Shown here one piece after another: positions 10,137 through 20,586 of a stretch of 64,000 nucleotides of DNA. The DNA lies in the NCBI GenBank assembly GCA_036346405.1, contig CM070557.1:57542016-57606015 (forward strand), in the 5' to 3' direction. Source of the DNA: Phyllostachys edulis (taxonomy: Eukaryota > Streptophyta > Magnoliopsida > Poales > Poaceae). The first letter of the stretch is position 1; the number at the start of each line of letters is the position of its first letter. The translations under genes were made by a program, and so were the position numbers. Under the pieces are notes generated by a model. It worked only from the letters and a program-made list of their open reading frames with translations, was not told the DNA's origin and made no database searches.

Positions 10137-13100
10137 TGTAACATCTTGAATTTCTAAATCCTTTTCAAATGTGTAAAATAAATTGACACTATTGTATTTT
10201 AATAAAAGTTCCGAGTTGGTTCGTTTGGAGAGGTTGAACTGTTGAGATTTTCTTTTGGTATGCTATATAGACCTTTCCCTAGCATACCTCCTGTGGATAT
10301 GTGGGTTTAGACCTCCTCTGCGGCCTAGACCCCATTAGTGACACATGAGGCTAAGCCTCCCCTGAGGCTTGGATCTTTCCTTACTGGACGTAATCCTACG
10401 TCCGGGCTTGTTCTTTTGACTTTGGTCATTTAGACCTCTTTGTTGGTTTGTATCTCTTAAGGTTCAAACCTCTTTTCTGTTCAGACTTCTCTTAAGTCTA
10501 GACCTCTTGTCATCTGGGCACTTTTTAATGCCTGACCTCCTTTCATTTGGACCTCCATGTGTTCCAATGAACTTCTTGTATGTCTTGGACCTCCGAGTTC
10601 ATATGAACCACCTCGACATTTCTTCCCGTCCAAAGGACTTTATGTGGGTTCCTCTTGACCTTACCTCATCGGAGTGAAGATCTTCCTTGAGTTACTTGGA
10701 CGTTCAAGTTTCCATTTGGAACCACTCCGCATGGACCTCTCTCAAGATTTGATCTGGCGGTCCGCACCTCCTCCCATTTCCAATCCAAGGGTCTAGACCT
10801 CCTCATGCGTTATGTTCCTCCGCGGACCTCTTCAAGACGTTGATCTTGGCCGTGGACCTCCCTTTGGAGATCCAACCGCCTGCACCTCAATTCACTTTTA
10901 ATCTCAACCACGGGACCTCCTTAGAAGTTCCTTGGACCTCTGCCCAAGACCTTCCGTGGCTTTTAGAGAGCGGCTTGGGACCTCCTCGCCAGACCTCCTT
11001 TGATGAGATCTGACCGTCGGATCTCCTTTGTTGATCCCGACCGTCGACCTCCCCATGTCCGCACTTCTTTTGCATGTTTGGACCTCCTTGACCTTTAGAC
11101 CTCCTCGAGGACCTCTATTGTGGGTCAAGACCTCCTCATTTTTGACCCGACTGTTCCTATATTGACTGGCCCCACTTGACAGCCTCGGTCATTTTCATTT
11201 CCTCCGCCACGTAAATATCTTGGGGCATTTAATGCGTGTCTTGTCACATTAAATGCATGCGCATACGTGGTGTTTACTTTGAATTGGGTCACTTAACCGT
11301 ACCCTGACATTTTTCTTTGTTCCTTCCCAAGCAACATACATTGTCCTTCCTCGTACCTTTTGTCCAGAGTGACAAGTGACATCCGCCTCGCCACTCACCT
11401 ACCCTTGACCCATTTCTATACTTATCCTGGACTCGTGTATTTCTAGTTTTCTTCACCACTTTGACTACAACTTGTCTAAGAAATTCCACCACTCCACCTT
11501 CTCCATTTTCACCCTCTCGGCTTTGGATCAGAGGCTTTCCCGGGAGAGCTTGGTTCTTCGACCTCCCTTTCATCCATAGCTTCTGGTCCTTGGTAAGTTC
11601 TTTGATGATCTCCTCCACTCTTGAGTTCACCACTACACTGAGCTGGTCATGTCCTTCACAGGACCTTCTCTTGTGCACTTCTTTTGGGATTTCTATGGTG
11701 CTCGGGTGAGGACCTCCTCTCTGGACCTTGTGCAAGCACCATTGCCTCAGGACCTCTCTGCCAGCACTTAGGTCATACCTTTAGGGCCTTTTTCTAAAGA
11801 CCTCCTTCTCCTCCAGTGAGTTAGACCTTCTCCAAAAGAACCTAATCTAAATACAATATTCTTTTGTTAATTGGGTTTTGAGATTTCTCTGAGTTCTCTT
11901 AATTCTTTATTTGGATCTTTGTTGGATCTTCATTTGAGCCTTCTTTGAAACGCCTCTTATACTTGTAGATCGTGAAGACTCGAGAAAGTCGAGGATTCTC
12001 AAGAGGAGGAATCTCAAAGTAGTGAGCAAGGCAAGTTACACTTTTGATCATATTGCACCCAGTAATTCAAATTATTTATGTCCTGTTTTAACATGTACTG
12101 CATGCCTATTTCTATCAAGATAGTTCAATACCAGTTTTAACTTCATAGTTATACCCATTTCCTTTGTATGACCCCTGTTGATTTTGGATTGAGCTTATTG
12201 TCACCATTAGGTCAAACTTGGTTGATGCAGTAGTGTGAGCCAAGATCATTTGAAAAACATGTGCTTAGTTATGCTTAGATCAAAAATTATTGATTTGGGG
12301 AAATCTTTACCAAAAGGACCAAATAATGTTTAAAAATGTTTTGACCATGACATTGGGTTGTCATGGGAATATGAAAATGTTGCTGGGAAAGCAAAGAAAA
12401 TAAAATGGATTAGACTGGGGCAAAATGGTTAGCTTGGTTGGTGCAAGTTTATGCACGGGATCGTGCCTTTATGGTAGATCGATGCCTTTGGGTTTGTGAA
12501 AGTTGCCCTAGTCATATGAGGACCGGTCTTTGAGCGACCAATGCCATGCCTATAATGGGCTATGCCATAATCGTGCAACCACATGTCTCCAGAATGGGGT
12601 GTGGGACCTGGCTGAGTAATTTGCAAAACTCTACCACATGCTGCTCCATTGGAGGTGTGGGAGGTCTTGTTTGGCTAATGGTCTTTTATGACCTACGGTT
12701 CCCACTGGTGCAAGAGGGGGCTTTCCGCCGGATTGCGATCCACAGGAAGGTGAAACCTTAGCAAGGAAAGGCTGTGGTGGAGCAATGCATTGTAAAGGCC
12801 TTGTCTTGAGCTCTAGATCTCTTACCTTTGGTAGTGAGAGGTGGCATTGACGAATGCCGGACAAACTAGAGTACTCAAGTCGTGTGGGTAAAGTGCACAA
12901 CCTCTGCAGAGTTAAATCTATTCGAATAGCCGTGTCCACGGTCAAGGACATGCTGGCAAAGGCCACTTGGAGTTAGATGTTGATTTTGGGGTTTTCCAAA
13001 AGAATTATCAAATCTGATTTTGGGATTTTATCCCATGGGTTTGGGCCGAGCCAAATGCCGGAGGTATCCTTCACAAATTTATGCTTGATTGATATCCAAC

Positions 13101-13911
13101 CTGAAAAATTGTTTTGATTTAAAGAATTTTTATTTGACAAAAACCCGCTTTGGAACACAATTATGGTAATTAAAAGAAAATTGGCTTTGTGCAAGATCAC
13201 CATACTATGCCATCCTTTGTTTATCCATTGATGCATGTCATATTGTTATTCCACGGGTGTAACTTGCGAGCACAGTGGTAGTGCTCACTCTTGCTCATTA
13301 CAATCTTTGCCAGGAGAAGACATTGATAGCGAAGAAGACCAAAGCAGCTAGGTTATGCCCTCCACAGCTGCCTGTGGCGTGTTGATGGACCCTTTTGATT
13401 TCTTTTGTTTTCATGTATTTATGTTTGGCCCAAGGCCACCTTGTAAACAACCTTGTAAATGTTTTGCTTATATAAAGGTGTGTTCTGGATGTCACCACCA
13501 TTGTGTATATCTTTGTGAAGAGCTAGCCATGATCCTTGGGACTAGCTCAAGTTTCACAGAGGACCTTGGAGCAGCTCGGTCCACCATGTCCTCATGAAGG
13601 GATGAACATGTGGGGTTGCAGGTGGTCCCAGACCTCCACGACCTCCTCTGGAGGGTTGTGGGAGGTCTTGGTACGCCCTCGGACCTCCTCGTTTGTTTCT
13701 ACGTGGGGACATAGCAGACCGTGGGTGCTCCTCGGTTCAAAGACTCTCTCTCGGGTCATGTTCTCCTGGACCTCCAGGAGGTCTTGCTGGACCTCCTGGG
13801 TGGTCTTGGTGGACTGTCCGAGAGGTCCTTTATGGACCTCCTGGGAGGTCCTGATGGACTTTCCAGAGGTCCTGGAGGATCTCTCGGGTGCCCTAGGATT
13901 GGGTCGTCACA
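10137..13911 (+). mobile_element. Solo LTR, 3775 bp, large-LTR retrotransposon family (copy C)
   Basis: It begins TGTAACATC and ends GTCGTCACA, and is flanked by perfect 5-bp TSDs GTCGG (10132-10136 and 13912-13916). I see no second LTR, primer site or gag-pol, so it is a solo LTR. It shares a core (CTATTCGAATAG, then CCGTGTCCACGGTCA at 12918-12944) with two minus-strand LTRs elsewhere in the window. Much of it is rich in GACCTCC phrases on the plus strand. The long TGTAACATC-type LTR suggests Ty3/gypsy, but without internal domains the superfamily is inferred. Confidence 0.88.
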
Positions 13912-14185
13912 GTCGGGATGAATCACTTCTACCGGTCGCGTTCGGTAAACAGACTAGCGCTCCCCGTCGATCATCTACACTGCACATCCGGGAAGTACGA
14001 GATTCTCAGTTCACGTCCCAAGTGTTTATCTGTACTAACATCGTTCCCTCTTGCAGCATTCAGTTGACCGTGGGAGTGACAGCCAGTTCACGACGACTGA
14101 TGATGATGACACCCCCCAGCTCCTATCAGGGAGTAGTACACGCTGTCAGGGTATGAGTCATAGCAGCTAGGGTTTGGAGTGTATG

Positions 14186-14345
14186 CAAGGCAGAGCTCCC
14201 CCAGGTTCACTGTCCCACTGTACGTTCAAGGGCAGAGCTCCTCTGGGTTCGCTATCCCATTGTACCTCCAAGGGCAGAGCTCCTCCGGGTTGACTGGCAC
14301 CTCGTACCTCCAAGGGTAGAGCTCATTCGCGCAACTGGAGTTGCA
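14186..14345 (+). repeat. 42-bp coding tandem repeat (about 3.7 copies)
   Basis: CAAGG(G)CAGAGCTCC starts copies at 14186, 14227, 14269 and 14311. Because 42 is a multiple of three, each copy would encode a 14-residue QGQSSSGF-like unit in the low-complexity tail of the PMD product. Confidence 0.85.
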
Positions 14346-14616
14346 GGCATCCTACATCGGGAGTGAATTTTTCGAGCTCGTCACTCATGATTTCCCCAGG
14401 CCGGCATGCCTCATCACGACGATATGTACGCTTATCAGACTCTGTTGTGCCATACTGAGCCCACCGGTGCACCTTCGTCACCTCAACGGTCTCCATACCC
14501 CCTTTGGACGATCACACGCTCACCCGTCCGCTTCACGTACTCCATAGGGCATGCCCGACGCAAGACATCCAGGCGCACGCAGAGGCCGCCGCAACGAGCA
14601 AAGAGTAGTGGGTCAA

Positions 14617-14785
14617 ACTCAGACGAGTGAGCCATATTGTATCATGGGAACTCGGGCTTCTAATTTTATGTATGAAAAGGTCTTAAATTGGTTCATATAA
14701 TGATTGTAAATCCTCAGACGAGTGAGCCATATTGTAATGCTTCAAATATTATGTATGAAAATGTCTTCGAATTTTCAGAATGACA
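14617..14785. repeat. ~95-bp direct duplication at the end of the PMD gene
   Basis: ACTCAGACGAGTGAGCCATA and the following TTGTA..TTATGTATGAAAA text occur twice, starting near 14617 and 14712. The stop codon of the PMD tail lies in the first copy. Confidence 0.7.
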
Positions 14786-15031
14786 AGACACTGCGACGCT
14801 AACTTTTTCGAATGACATGACCATACGATTCAGAGGGAAATGACAACTCTTCCTTCCCAGCTTTTAAGGGCGACATGACCCAACGAGTCAGCTTCCCATA
14901 GCGACGTAACCTGACGAGTCAGCTTTACGCAGCGACGTAACCCGACGAGTCTCCTCAGGGCCGCTGTCTCGTGGACACGAATTTTCTTCAACCGAATTAC
15001 AATTCAGCCGCGTACTCAGCGTCGGCTCAGC

Positions 15032-15039
15032 ATATAAGT
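15032..15039 (+). promoter_or_regulatory. TATA-like box of the third MULE-1 gene (predicted)
   Basis: ATATAAGT in the context CAGCATATAAGTACC lies 58 bp before the ATG of the small Cys-rich ORF, a plausible plant TATA-to-leader spacing. Confidence 0.45.
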
Positions 15040-15096
15040 ACCATCCCTTCCACGCCAGGTTCTCTTGCATCCAGACTTCAACACAATCCCGCTCAG

Positions 15097-15677
15097 ATGG
15101 ACAAGCACTGGGAGGAGATTTGCGAAATACAAAGGGAGTATGCGGCCTAGCAGGAATAAAGGGAGCGTGCCAGGAGGCCACCTCCCCGTAATGACGCCGC
15201 CCCCTGTGGCAGCAACCCCTACCACCACATCCCAATCGAGCATTCGCCGTAACACCCGCCCGAGGGGGAGACGCCGCCCCTCTGTTGTTGTAGGAACAGA
15301 TGCAAGTTCTTCAAGTCCAAGCATTGGCTAATCCTGGACATGCGTTACTGGGGTTGCGCGGACTACTCCTGCGACTACCCCGACCACCGTTGGGACACGA
15401 GCCGCTACCGGCAGTCGGTAAGGACATGTTACAGTATGTTCCCCTACCATTTCTCTTTTAAAGTACACACTAACAACCTCTCATGTCTACCTGTAGTCCC
15501 CAGATTCGCTATGTGGCTACTGTAAGTGGATCAACCTAGAGATCCACCCACACGACTAGTGGACTCTCGACTGCGAGGAGTGGGATGCCAATAGAGACTG
15601 CGAGAGGAGAGAGGAGGAGAGACATACAAGCAGGCCTCCTTTAAAACATCAGCAAATATCAAATACATTTCAAGTAA
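15097..15677 (+). pseudogene. Small Cys-rich zinc-finger-like ORF of MULE-1, degenerate
   Basis: From ATG 15097 one frame reads MDKHWEEICEIQREYAA, then hits TAG, TAA and TAA (each one C-to-T step from CAG or CAA), and continues to a Cys-rich segment (CCCRNRCKFFKSKHW, then MRYWGCADYSCDYPDHRW). A GT donor at 15418 and a TAG acceptor at 15494-15496 would splice it to SPDSLCGYCKWINLEIHPHD and a Glu/Arg-rich tail (EEWDANRDCERREEERH). The pattern of paired cysteines followed by CxxCxW resembles GRF-type and related zinc knuckles linked to plant transposons, but I cannot name the family. A small third gene beside a mudrA-like gene and a PMD gene recalls, but is not evidently related to, mudrB. Confidence 0.5.
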
Positions 15678-15894
15678 CATGAAATCATGGAACCCTAATT
15701 TTTATAACTTAAAATCCAAATTCTCGCGACCTAAAGCCTAAATTTCTGACAAATTCCAGAACACACTTAAAATTGTCGAAACATTACACAATAAAAAAAT
15801 TCATAATTTTTTTGATCTCATTTTCTACATTTACAAATCCATACACTCATATGAAATTACGAGAAAAATTCTGGATGAATAAAATTATGAAAAA

Positions 15895-16188
15895 TTTACA
15901 CAAGCAAGTACACTGTGTCGGGAGGCGCCACGTAAAATTTCATAATTTTTTAAAGTCGTTTGCTATATTTTAAAATTCAAACAAAATCGCCGAAACCCGC
16001 TTAACCCTAACCCTAATTTCCGGAGGAGGGACACGTGGTGGGCCATGGGCGCCACCACACGGCGGCCGTGCGGAAGCGGCGCATGGCGGGCGGGGGTGGC
16101 TGCCTCACAGCGGCAGTGTGGTGTTAATTCTGCGAATAATTTTTCGATCTAGCTATTTTTGTAAATACGAAACGAAATCACGCTAATA
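15895..16188. repeat. MULE-1 right terminal inverted repeat
   Basis: This is the inverted partner of 1326-1615. It holds GTAAAATTTCATAA, TTTGCTATATTTT, AACCCTAACCCTAA, an ACACGTGGTGG block and, at the outer edge, GCTATTTTTGTAAATACGAA and ACGCTAATA. Confidence 0.7.
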
Positions 16189-17485
16189 ACAACAAAAATT
16201 CCTCAGGCAACGCACCTAGTTGAGAATTATACTCACTGCTGCTAATATATGACGCACCATCAGGCTAGATAGTGGCAAGGTTACCGGGCTGCTACTTGCA
16301 GCGTAATACTGGTCAGAAAAATCAGACGAGATCCCATGTCTGAACTTGCCCATCCACATCGGCGTCGAGACCGGAAATGATCACTTCAGGTAAAACGCAC
16401 ACTGACCTGTGACTTGCTATCGAAGATACATAATTTCTGCTTTCCATTTCTCGGTTGTGCAGAAGACGTGGGCGATTTTCACTTTCAGTTACCATCGCAC
16501 GCAAGGAGAATGACCAATTTACTTTCACTTACTGTATTACTTACACATTCTCCCGATACATTCTAGTGTAACACATTCTCCCGATACATTCCTCTAACAC
16601 AGCGGTAGAAGCGCGAAGCCGCGTGATGAAATTTCGGAGAATTCATACAAATAACCCACCCAATATAGTTAACGAGAATCGAAATTTAACCTTAAGATAG
16701 CAAATTGGGTGCCTCACCAGTTGGACTTTCTAATAGGTATAGGTGACACCTTCTCTAGTTTCGCAACAAGTAATGCGGCGTTATGTTGCAGGAAAAAAAA
16801 TGGCACCGGTGCTACGCATGACTGTATAACACCGTCTCTAGGATTCGAACACTTGACAAACACAAATCTTTATGCATCTCACCGGCTGTGCATGCAGAGT
16901 GCAGATGGAGAGTGACTGCTCTACTGCTCTGTTGGCTAAGAAAAAAGAAAGGCAAAACGAAAGGAAGAGACGAGGCGAGAGCTTGGTGGTGCTTGCAGGC
17001 GCAGCGTGTACGAGCAGCGTGTACGATCCTTCTTCTTAATGAATGCGGTAGGCAAATCTTTTGAAAAAAAAAGAAAGGAAAGGAAAAGAAGAAGAGAAAA
17101 TGATAGAAGAAAGGAAAGGAAAGGAAAAGAAGAAGAGAAAAAGATAGAAGAAAGGAACCACTTGTACTTGTACATGTAAAACCCACTTACTATTCCAGTC
17201 TGCTGTGTCAACAAATCTTTGGCTAATTGTAGTATAAGGAATTAAGGATCTCATTTTTGGCAGGGCATGTAAAACGTACTATTGATTCTGGCATGCATAA
17301 TATTTTAGTATTAAACTATTAATCGGTTGCAACTTGCAACATAATGAAATGAGCAGTAATTTATCAGCAGTGATGGTTGTAGTATTAAGTAAATCAAGGG
17401 GTTATATTCTCTGCTGTCAACTTGAACTGAAAGTAAGGACAGAGCACCACATGGTGAGAAAACGATGCCCAAGAGGAAGTGAGGA
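16189..17485. other. Intergenic sequence right of MULE-1
   Basis: No coding sequence is supported. A segment around 16840-16930 on the minus strand has a B-box-like GTTCGAATCC and, some 75 nt upstream, an A-box-like TAGCCAACAGAG. That spacing suits a tRNA-derived SINE, but the tail and TSD are not clear. Confidence 0.25.
17074..17153. repeat. Purine-rich tandem repeat, ~36-41 bp x 2
   Basis: AAAGGAAAGGAAAAGAAGAA followed by GAGAAAA and GATAGAAG occurs twice in tandem, the second copy with one extra AAAGG unit. Confidence 0.8.
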
Positions 17486-18943
17486 TTGAGGATTAAGCTG
17501 ATTCAAACAGCCATATGCAGACTAGATTGTTTAAGTAACTTGAACTATGCAAGAGAAGTTGGCCCGAGGCGCCAACTAGGATTAAAACACTACATCACTG
17601 CTAAGATTAAATCGCAGTTAATGCTTGCCCCCGGGTTCCAGCCATCCCGCGCCGCCGAATCGACCTCGCTGCCTCCGAAACGTAGTCGTCCCGCCATCTC
17701 CGCCGCCGAATCGACCTCGCTGCCTTCGAATCGTGGTCGTTCCGCCATCTACACTATCGAATCGAGGTACACCGCTCCCCTCTGCTCCCGCGCCGCCACC
17801 CTCCCCTCCGATGCTCCCTTCTCTACTCCCCCCTCCCACGTCGCCGCCTTCCCCTCTCCCCTCTCTGCTCCAACTCCCTTCTCTTCCCCCGCGCCACCGC
17901 CTTCCCCTCCGGTGCTCCCCTCTCTGCTCCCCCCTCCCGCGCCGCAGCCCTCTCCTCTCTGCTCTCTGCTCCCAGTCCCCTCTCTTCTCCCACACCACCC
18001 CACTAGCGCCGTTGCTCCTCCTCTCTCTGCTGCTCTGATCTCTCCCCCTAGCGCCTGTGCCGCTGCTCTGCTTTACTTCTCCTTCTCTTATGGCTTGACT
18101 GTGCTATGTTGTGCAAATTGCAATTGTGCTGTACTTGCTGTGTTGTGCATTGAATTGTCAATTGTGCTTTTGTTGTGCATCGTTGTGCCGAGGTTGTACT
18201 GTGAAGTGTTAATTGTGATGTTAATTTGATATTCCAATATTTCATAATTTGTCTAGATGTATAAAATGCGTGATATGTCAAGTCTTTGAGATGTGCGGCT
18301 GCACACACGCACACACTCTAATTATTGATTAAATATGCAAGTTTACATGATTATTTGATTACATACATGTTTACATCAACCTCTTAGAGGGGAGATAATA
18401 TACATGACTATATTAAATTGTCCATATCTTGCTTCTTCAGGTAATTTTTCTTTTATCTTGCTCAATTGGATGCCTGATACTTGCCTAATTCATTGCATTA
18501 TTTCTGTTGTGGGCTTATCTGCGCCGTAGCCAAACCGGCCACCTAGGCGCCGCCTAGTCGCCAACTAGGTGCTAGGCGCTGGCCACCGCCCGCCTAGCGT
18601 CTAGCGCTTTCTTGAACCTTGGAACTATGTAGCAATAGTTGTACTTGAAAAATAAGTAGATTATATATATTTATATTCATGGACTGATTTTATGAAACTA
18701 CCATGTCAACTGCTTGAAATGAATTTTTCATAGGATGAGGTTCTTTTGTTGACACTGCTGAGGAACAGAGGAAGTCCCAATTTATTTCTGCCCTTACCAC
18801 ACTCATGGTTTTCATCTTTGTTTTTTTTCGTTATGAACTTATGATTCTTCAGTAAATGCCCTAGGTTTTCAATATGATTCTTCAGTAAATGCCCTAGGTT
18901 TTGTTTGAATGTTTCTTTTAGGATCTAATGTGCATATCTTTTA
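17486..18943. other. CT-rich repetitive sequence, no gene supported
   Basis: From about 17620 to 18060 the plus strand is dominated by CTCCCCTC and GCCGCC phrases, including a twice-repeated GCCGCCGAATCGACCTCGCTG unit about 48 bp apart. The long frames crossing it on both strands (Ser/Pro-rich or Arg/Gly-rich) are low-complexity artefacts. At 18536-18612 a CACCTAGGCGCC, CGCCTAGTCGCC, GCCTAGCG cluster is a repeated grass motif that I cannot assign to a named element. Confidence 0.3.
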
Positions 18944-19079
18944 CCCCCTCCGGCCTCCATTCACAAATGCATGTCATTTTGGATATTGGCGTGGTCTTCA
19001 AATTGCAACTTCGGTCACCAATATCTATCAACTTGGATTGCCTTGCTCTAAAACTACATCTATTTATGGTTGGAGGGAA
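18944..19079. mobile_element. Stowaway-like MITE, 136 bp
   Basis: It begins CCCCCTCCGGCCTCCATT and ends in TGGTTGGAGGGAA, the inverted CTCCCTCC-type terminus common to many small grass MITEs, and is flanked by TA dinucleotides (18942-18943 and 19080-19081). The interior ACAAATGCATGTCATTTTGG phrase is also typical. Confidence 0.65.
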
Positions 19080-20033
19080 TAATTTGTTGGTACACCATGT
19101 ATGTTTTAATTCTAAACTAAAATAAAATAAAATATTGATGTCTGTAAGTCTTGAGATATTTAGTAATCGATGCTATGTATAGTGCATTGATTTGAAGAAA
19201 TCTATTGCCCATTCTCTTCCTTATAAAATGTTGGTAACGCCAACGAAAATTGGCTCATTTTTCGTTTGCTACAAAAATTTGGTAACGCTCATGAAAAATT
19301 GGTAAGGCCAATGAAATCCACTCACATGTGGATGTGGGTAACCTGAGAGCGAGGAAATTGCTCACCAAAAATTTGGCTTGACCACGATCCAAACAATGCT
19401 CTTTTTGCTAATGTTCGGCTTTGCCGAGGTTTTGGTTATATGCCAAAATTTTTGTTCGGCTCATTTTGGCCATCAACCAAACAGCCATTTCTAGTTAGCA
19501 GACTTGCCTCTACATCATTACTAAGATCATAGTTTGCCAAAAAGTACTGTTCGTCGTGACATTGAAAATCTGTGGACCGGATTCACATGTTAGTGATAAT
19601 GATATTTGGCAAACTGTGGCAGTCGTCTGGAGGCAAATAGCTCTTGCTACTTTTTGATGAACTTAGAATGCTTCATTGCAGTATTGAAATATTGAATTGA
19701 TAGCAGTGGAAACCCTTGAGATCTCCAGATGGTATATGCGGTTCTTAGAAAATATAAAACCAACATTTTTACACTATGTCTGTAAGGAAACAGTATGACA
19801 AGTCAATTTGGTTGTCCTTGCACATACATGAGCATCTTTTGAAATTTTCATGACTGTAAAGTTGGTCTTCTCTTGTGTTTGCATATGTTCCTTTCTATGA
19901 TTCATACTTTCCTGCTGCTTCTTCCTTTTTTGGGGGGCATGACCTGGACGTGAATTTGGTACAGGCACAAGTATATTTTTGTCTTGTATGTTGTGCTAAA
20001 GTTAATTGACATGGTTGTCATTTAACATTGCAG
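19080..20033. other. A/T-rich sequence, possible MITE half near 19190-19490
   Basis: No exon is supported. The phrase CAACCAAACAGCC near 19475 reads, in reverse, as the start of a Tourist-type terminus, but I do not find a partner on the left. The stretch may be intronic to the exon that follows. Confidence 0.25.
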
Positions 20034-20129
20034 GAATTTGGTCTTTCAGAGAAGTCCGTGGAAACTGATGTATGGCTTGATAAGAACGGTAACTTGTATC
20101 ACACTACGTTGAAGTTTAATCCAAAGTAA
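20034..20129 (+). CDS. Unassigned terminal exon (31 residues plus stop)
   Basis: A good acceptor (TTTAACATTGCAG at 20033) is followed in frame by 31 codons and TAA at 20127-20129; the peptide starts EFGLSEKSVETDVW and ends TTLKFNPK. Codon use and composition look like a real exon in an A/T-rich setting. No upstream exons can be supported in 16.2-20.0 kb, so this is either the last exon of a gene whose other exons I cannot recognise or a stranded fragment. I do not recognise the family. Confidence 0.35.
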   Translation, partial: EFGLSEKSVETDVWLDKNGNLYHTTLKFNPK

Positions 20130-20319
20130 TTCGCCATTAACCTACTTTCACTAGTTGGGTATGAAATGTCTTGTGATAATCTTTTTGTCGTAACATTCTT
20201 AAGCTGTCAATTTAGCTCATGTGGAAACTAGCCGCGTGATCAGTTGTAAAGTTATACTTGCAGTTTCCAAGGTGTTATATTCCTAGTTGGAACTCCTCAT
20301 GACAGTTTGCAAGGTGTTA

Positions 20320-20586
20320 GAGCATCTCCAATAGTGTATTTATTGTCGTCTCTTAACCATACTACGTCAACAAAATCCTACGTGGAGGAGAGAGGGCACA
20401 GATCGTCTCTTCCTGAAAAAACTGTTTACAGTAATCTACTCTAGTTGACATATAGATCTGTTTCAAAAAAAATTATAAAATATAAATGTTAGAGAGTGTG
20501 TTAGAGACTATCTATCGGAGATGTTGTCTCTAAAAATAATGTAGCATATGTTATAGATAATATTATCTCTAACTATTGGAGATGGC
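20320..20586. mobile_element. MITE, ~267 bp, GAGCATCTCCAATAGT termini
   Basis: GAGCATCTCCAATAGT at the left end pairs with ACTATTGGAGATGGC at the right. TTA precedes the left end, and a TTA lies 3 bp beyond the right end. This hints at a Tourist (PIF/Harbinger) origin. The interior is A/T-rich and non-coding. A related MITE lies inside element X. Confidence 0.6.

Larger units (their letters stand above)
8288..14630 (+). pseudogene. Plant mobile domain (PMD/MAIN-like) gene of MULE-1, degenerate and interrupted
   Basis: Starting at the ATG in GCCATGTCTCTACC, the product has the PMD signature: RYVPILRGMGMLPLARL, then LVDRWRPETHTFHF, then (after a frameshift near 8575) EMMVTLQDVSPLTG. Next come FGWVLFPT, HYSWGLAILCVTYRGLCD, SLAICYVLLQLWS and HPYAPPIDVIDGPTMGSWW, and, in another frame, CYSLYHNEFESMHESD and WNPWYPQFMRTYGG to 9373. 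The fragment DWRPVQQEWTTAWIEE (from about 9480) and later pieces are spliced or frame-shifted parts. A solo LTR (10137-13911) splits the 3' region. The C-terminal tail resumes with 42-bp coding repeats and ends at TGA 14628-14630 after a Ser/Arg/Pro-rich stretch. Stops are mostly CAG to TAG or TGG to TGA. PMD proteins occur both as host genes and inside plant transposons; the role of this one is not known. Confidence 0.8.
1326..16188 (+). mobile_element. MULE-1: very large three-gene Mutator-like element
   Basis: Both ends carry the same inverted sequence. On the left, TATTAGCGTGA is followed by TTTCGTA and TACAAAAATAGC. The reverse complement of the right end reads the same way. Both then continue through an ACGTGT-containing GC-rich block, a TTAGGG run, an AAAATATAGCAAA block and TTATGAAATTTTAC. 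Inside, all on the plus strand, lie a mudrA-like transposase, a plant-mobile-domain gene and a small Cys-rich ORF, each preceded by a TATA-like box. A 3.8-kb solo LTR is nested within; without it the element is about 11 kb. No convincing 9-bp TSD remains (left flank TACCAGCCA, right flank ACAACAAAA), so the outermost bases are uncertain by some tens of bp. All genes are degenerate. Confidence 0.75.

Noticed and set aside
17618..18038. Ser/Pro-rich and Arg/Gly-rich frames on both strands
   Set aside because: They reflect CT-rich low-complexity DNA with near repeats, have no domain, and are open on both strands at once.
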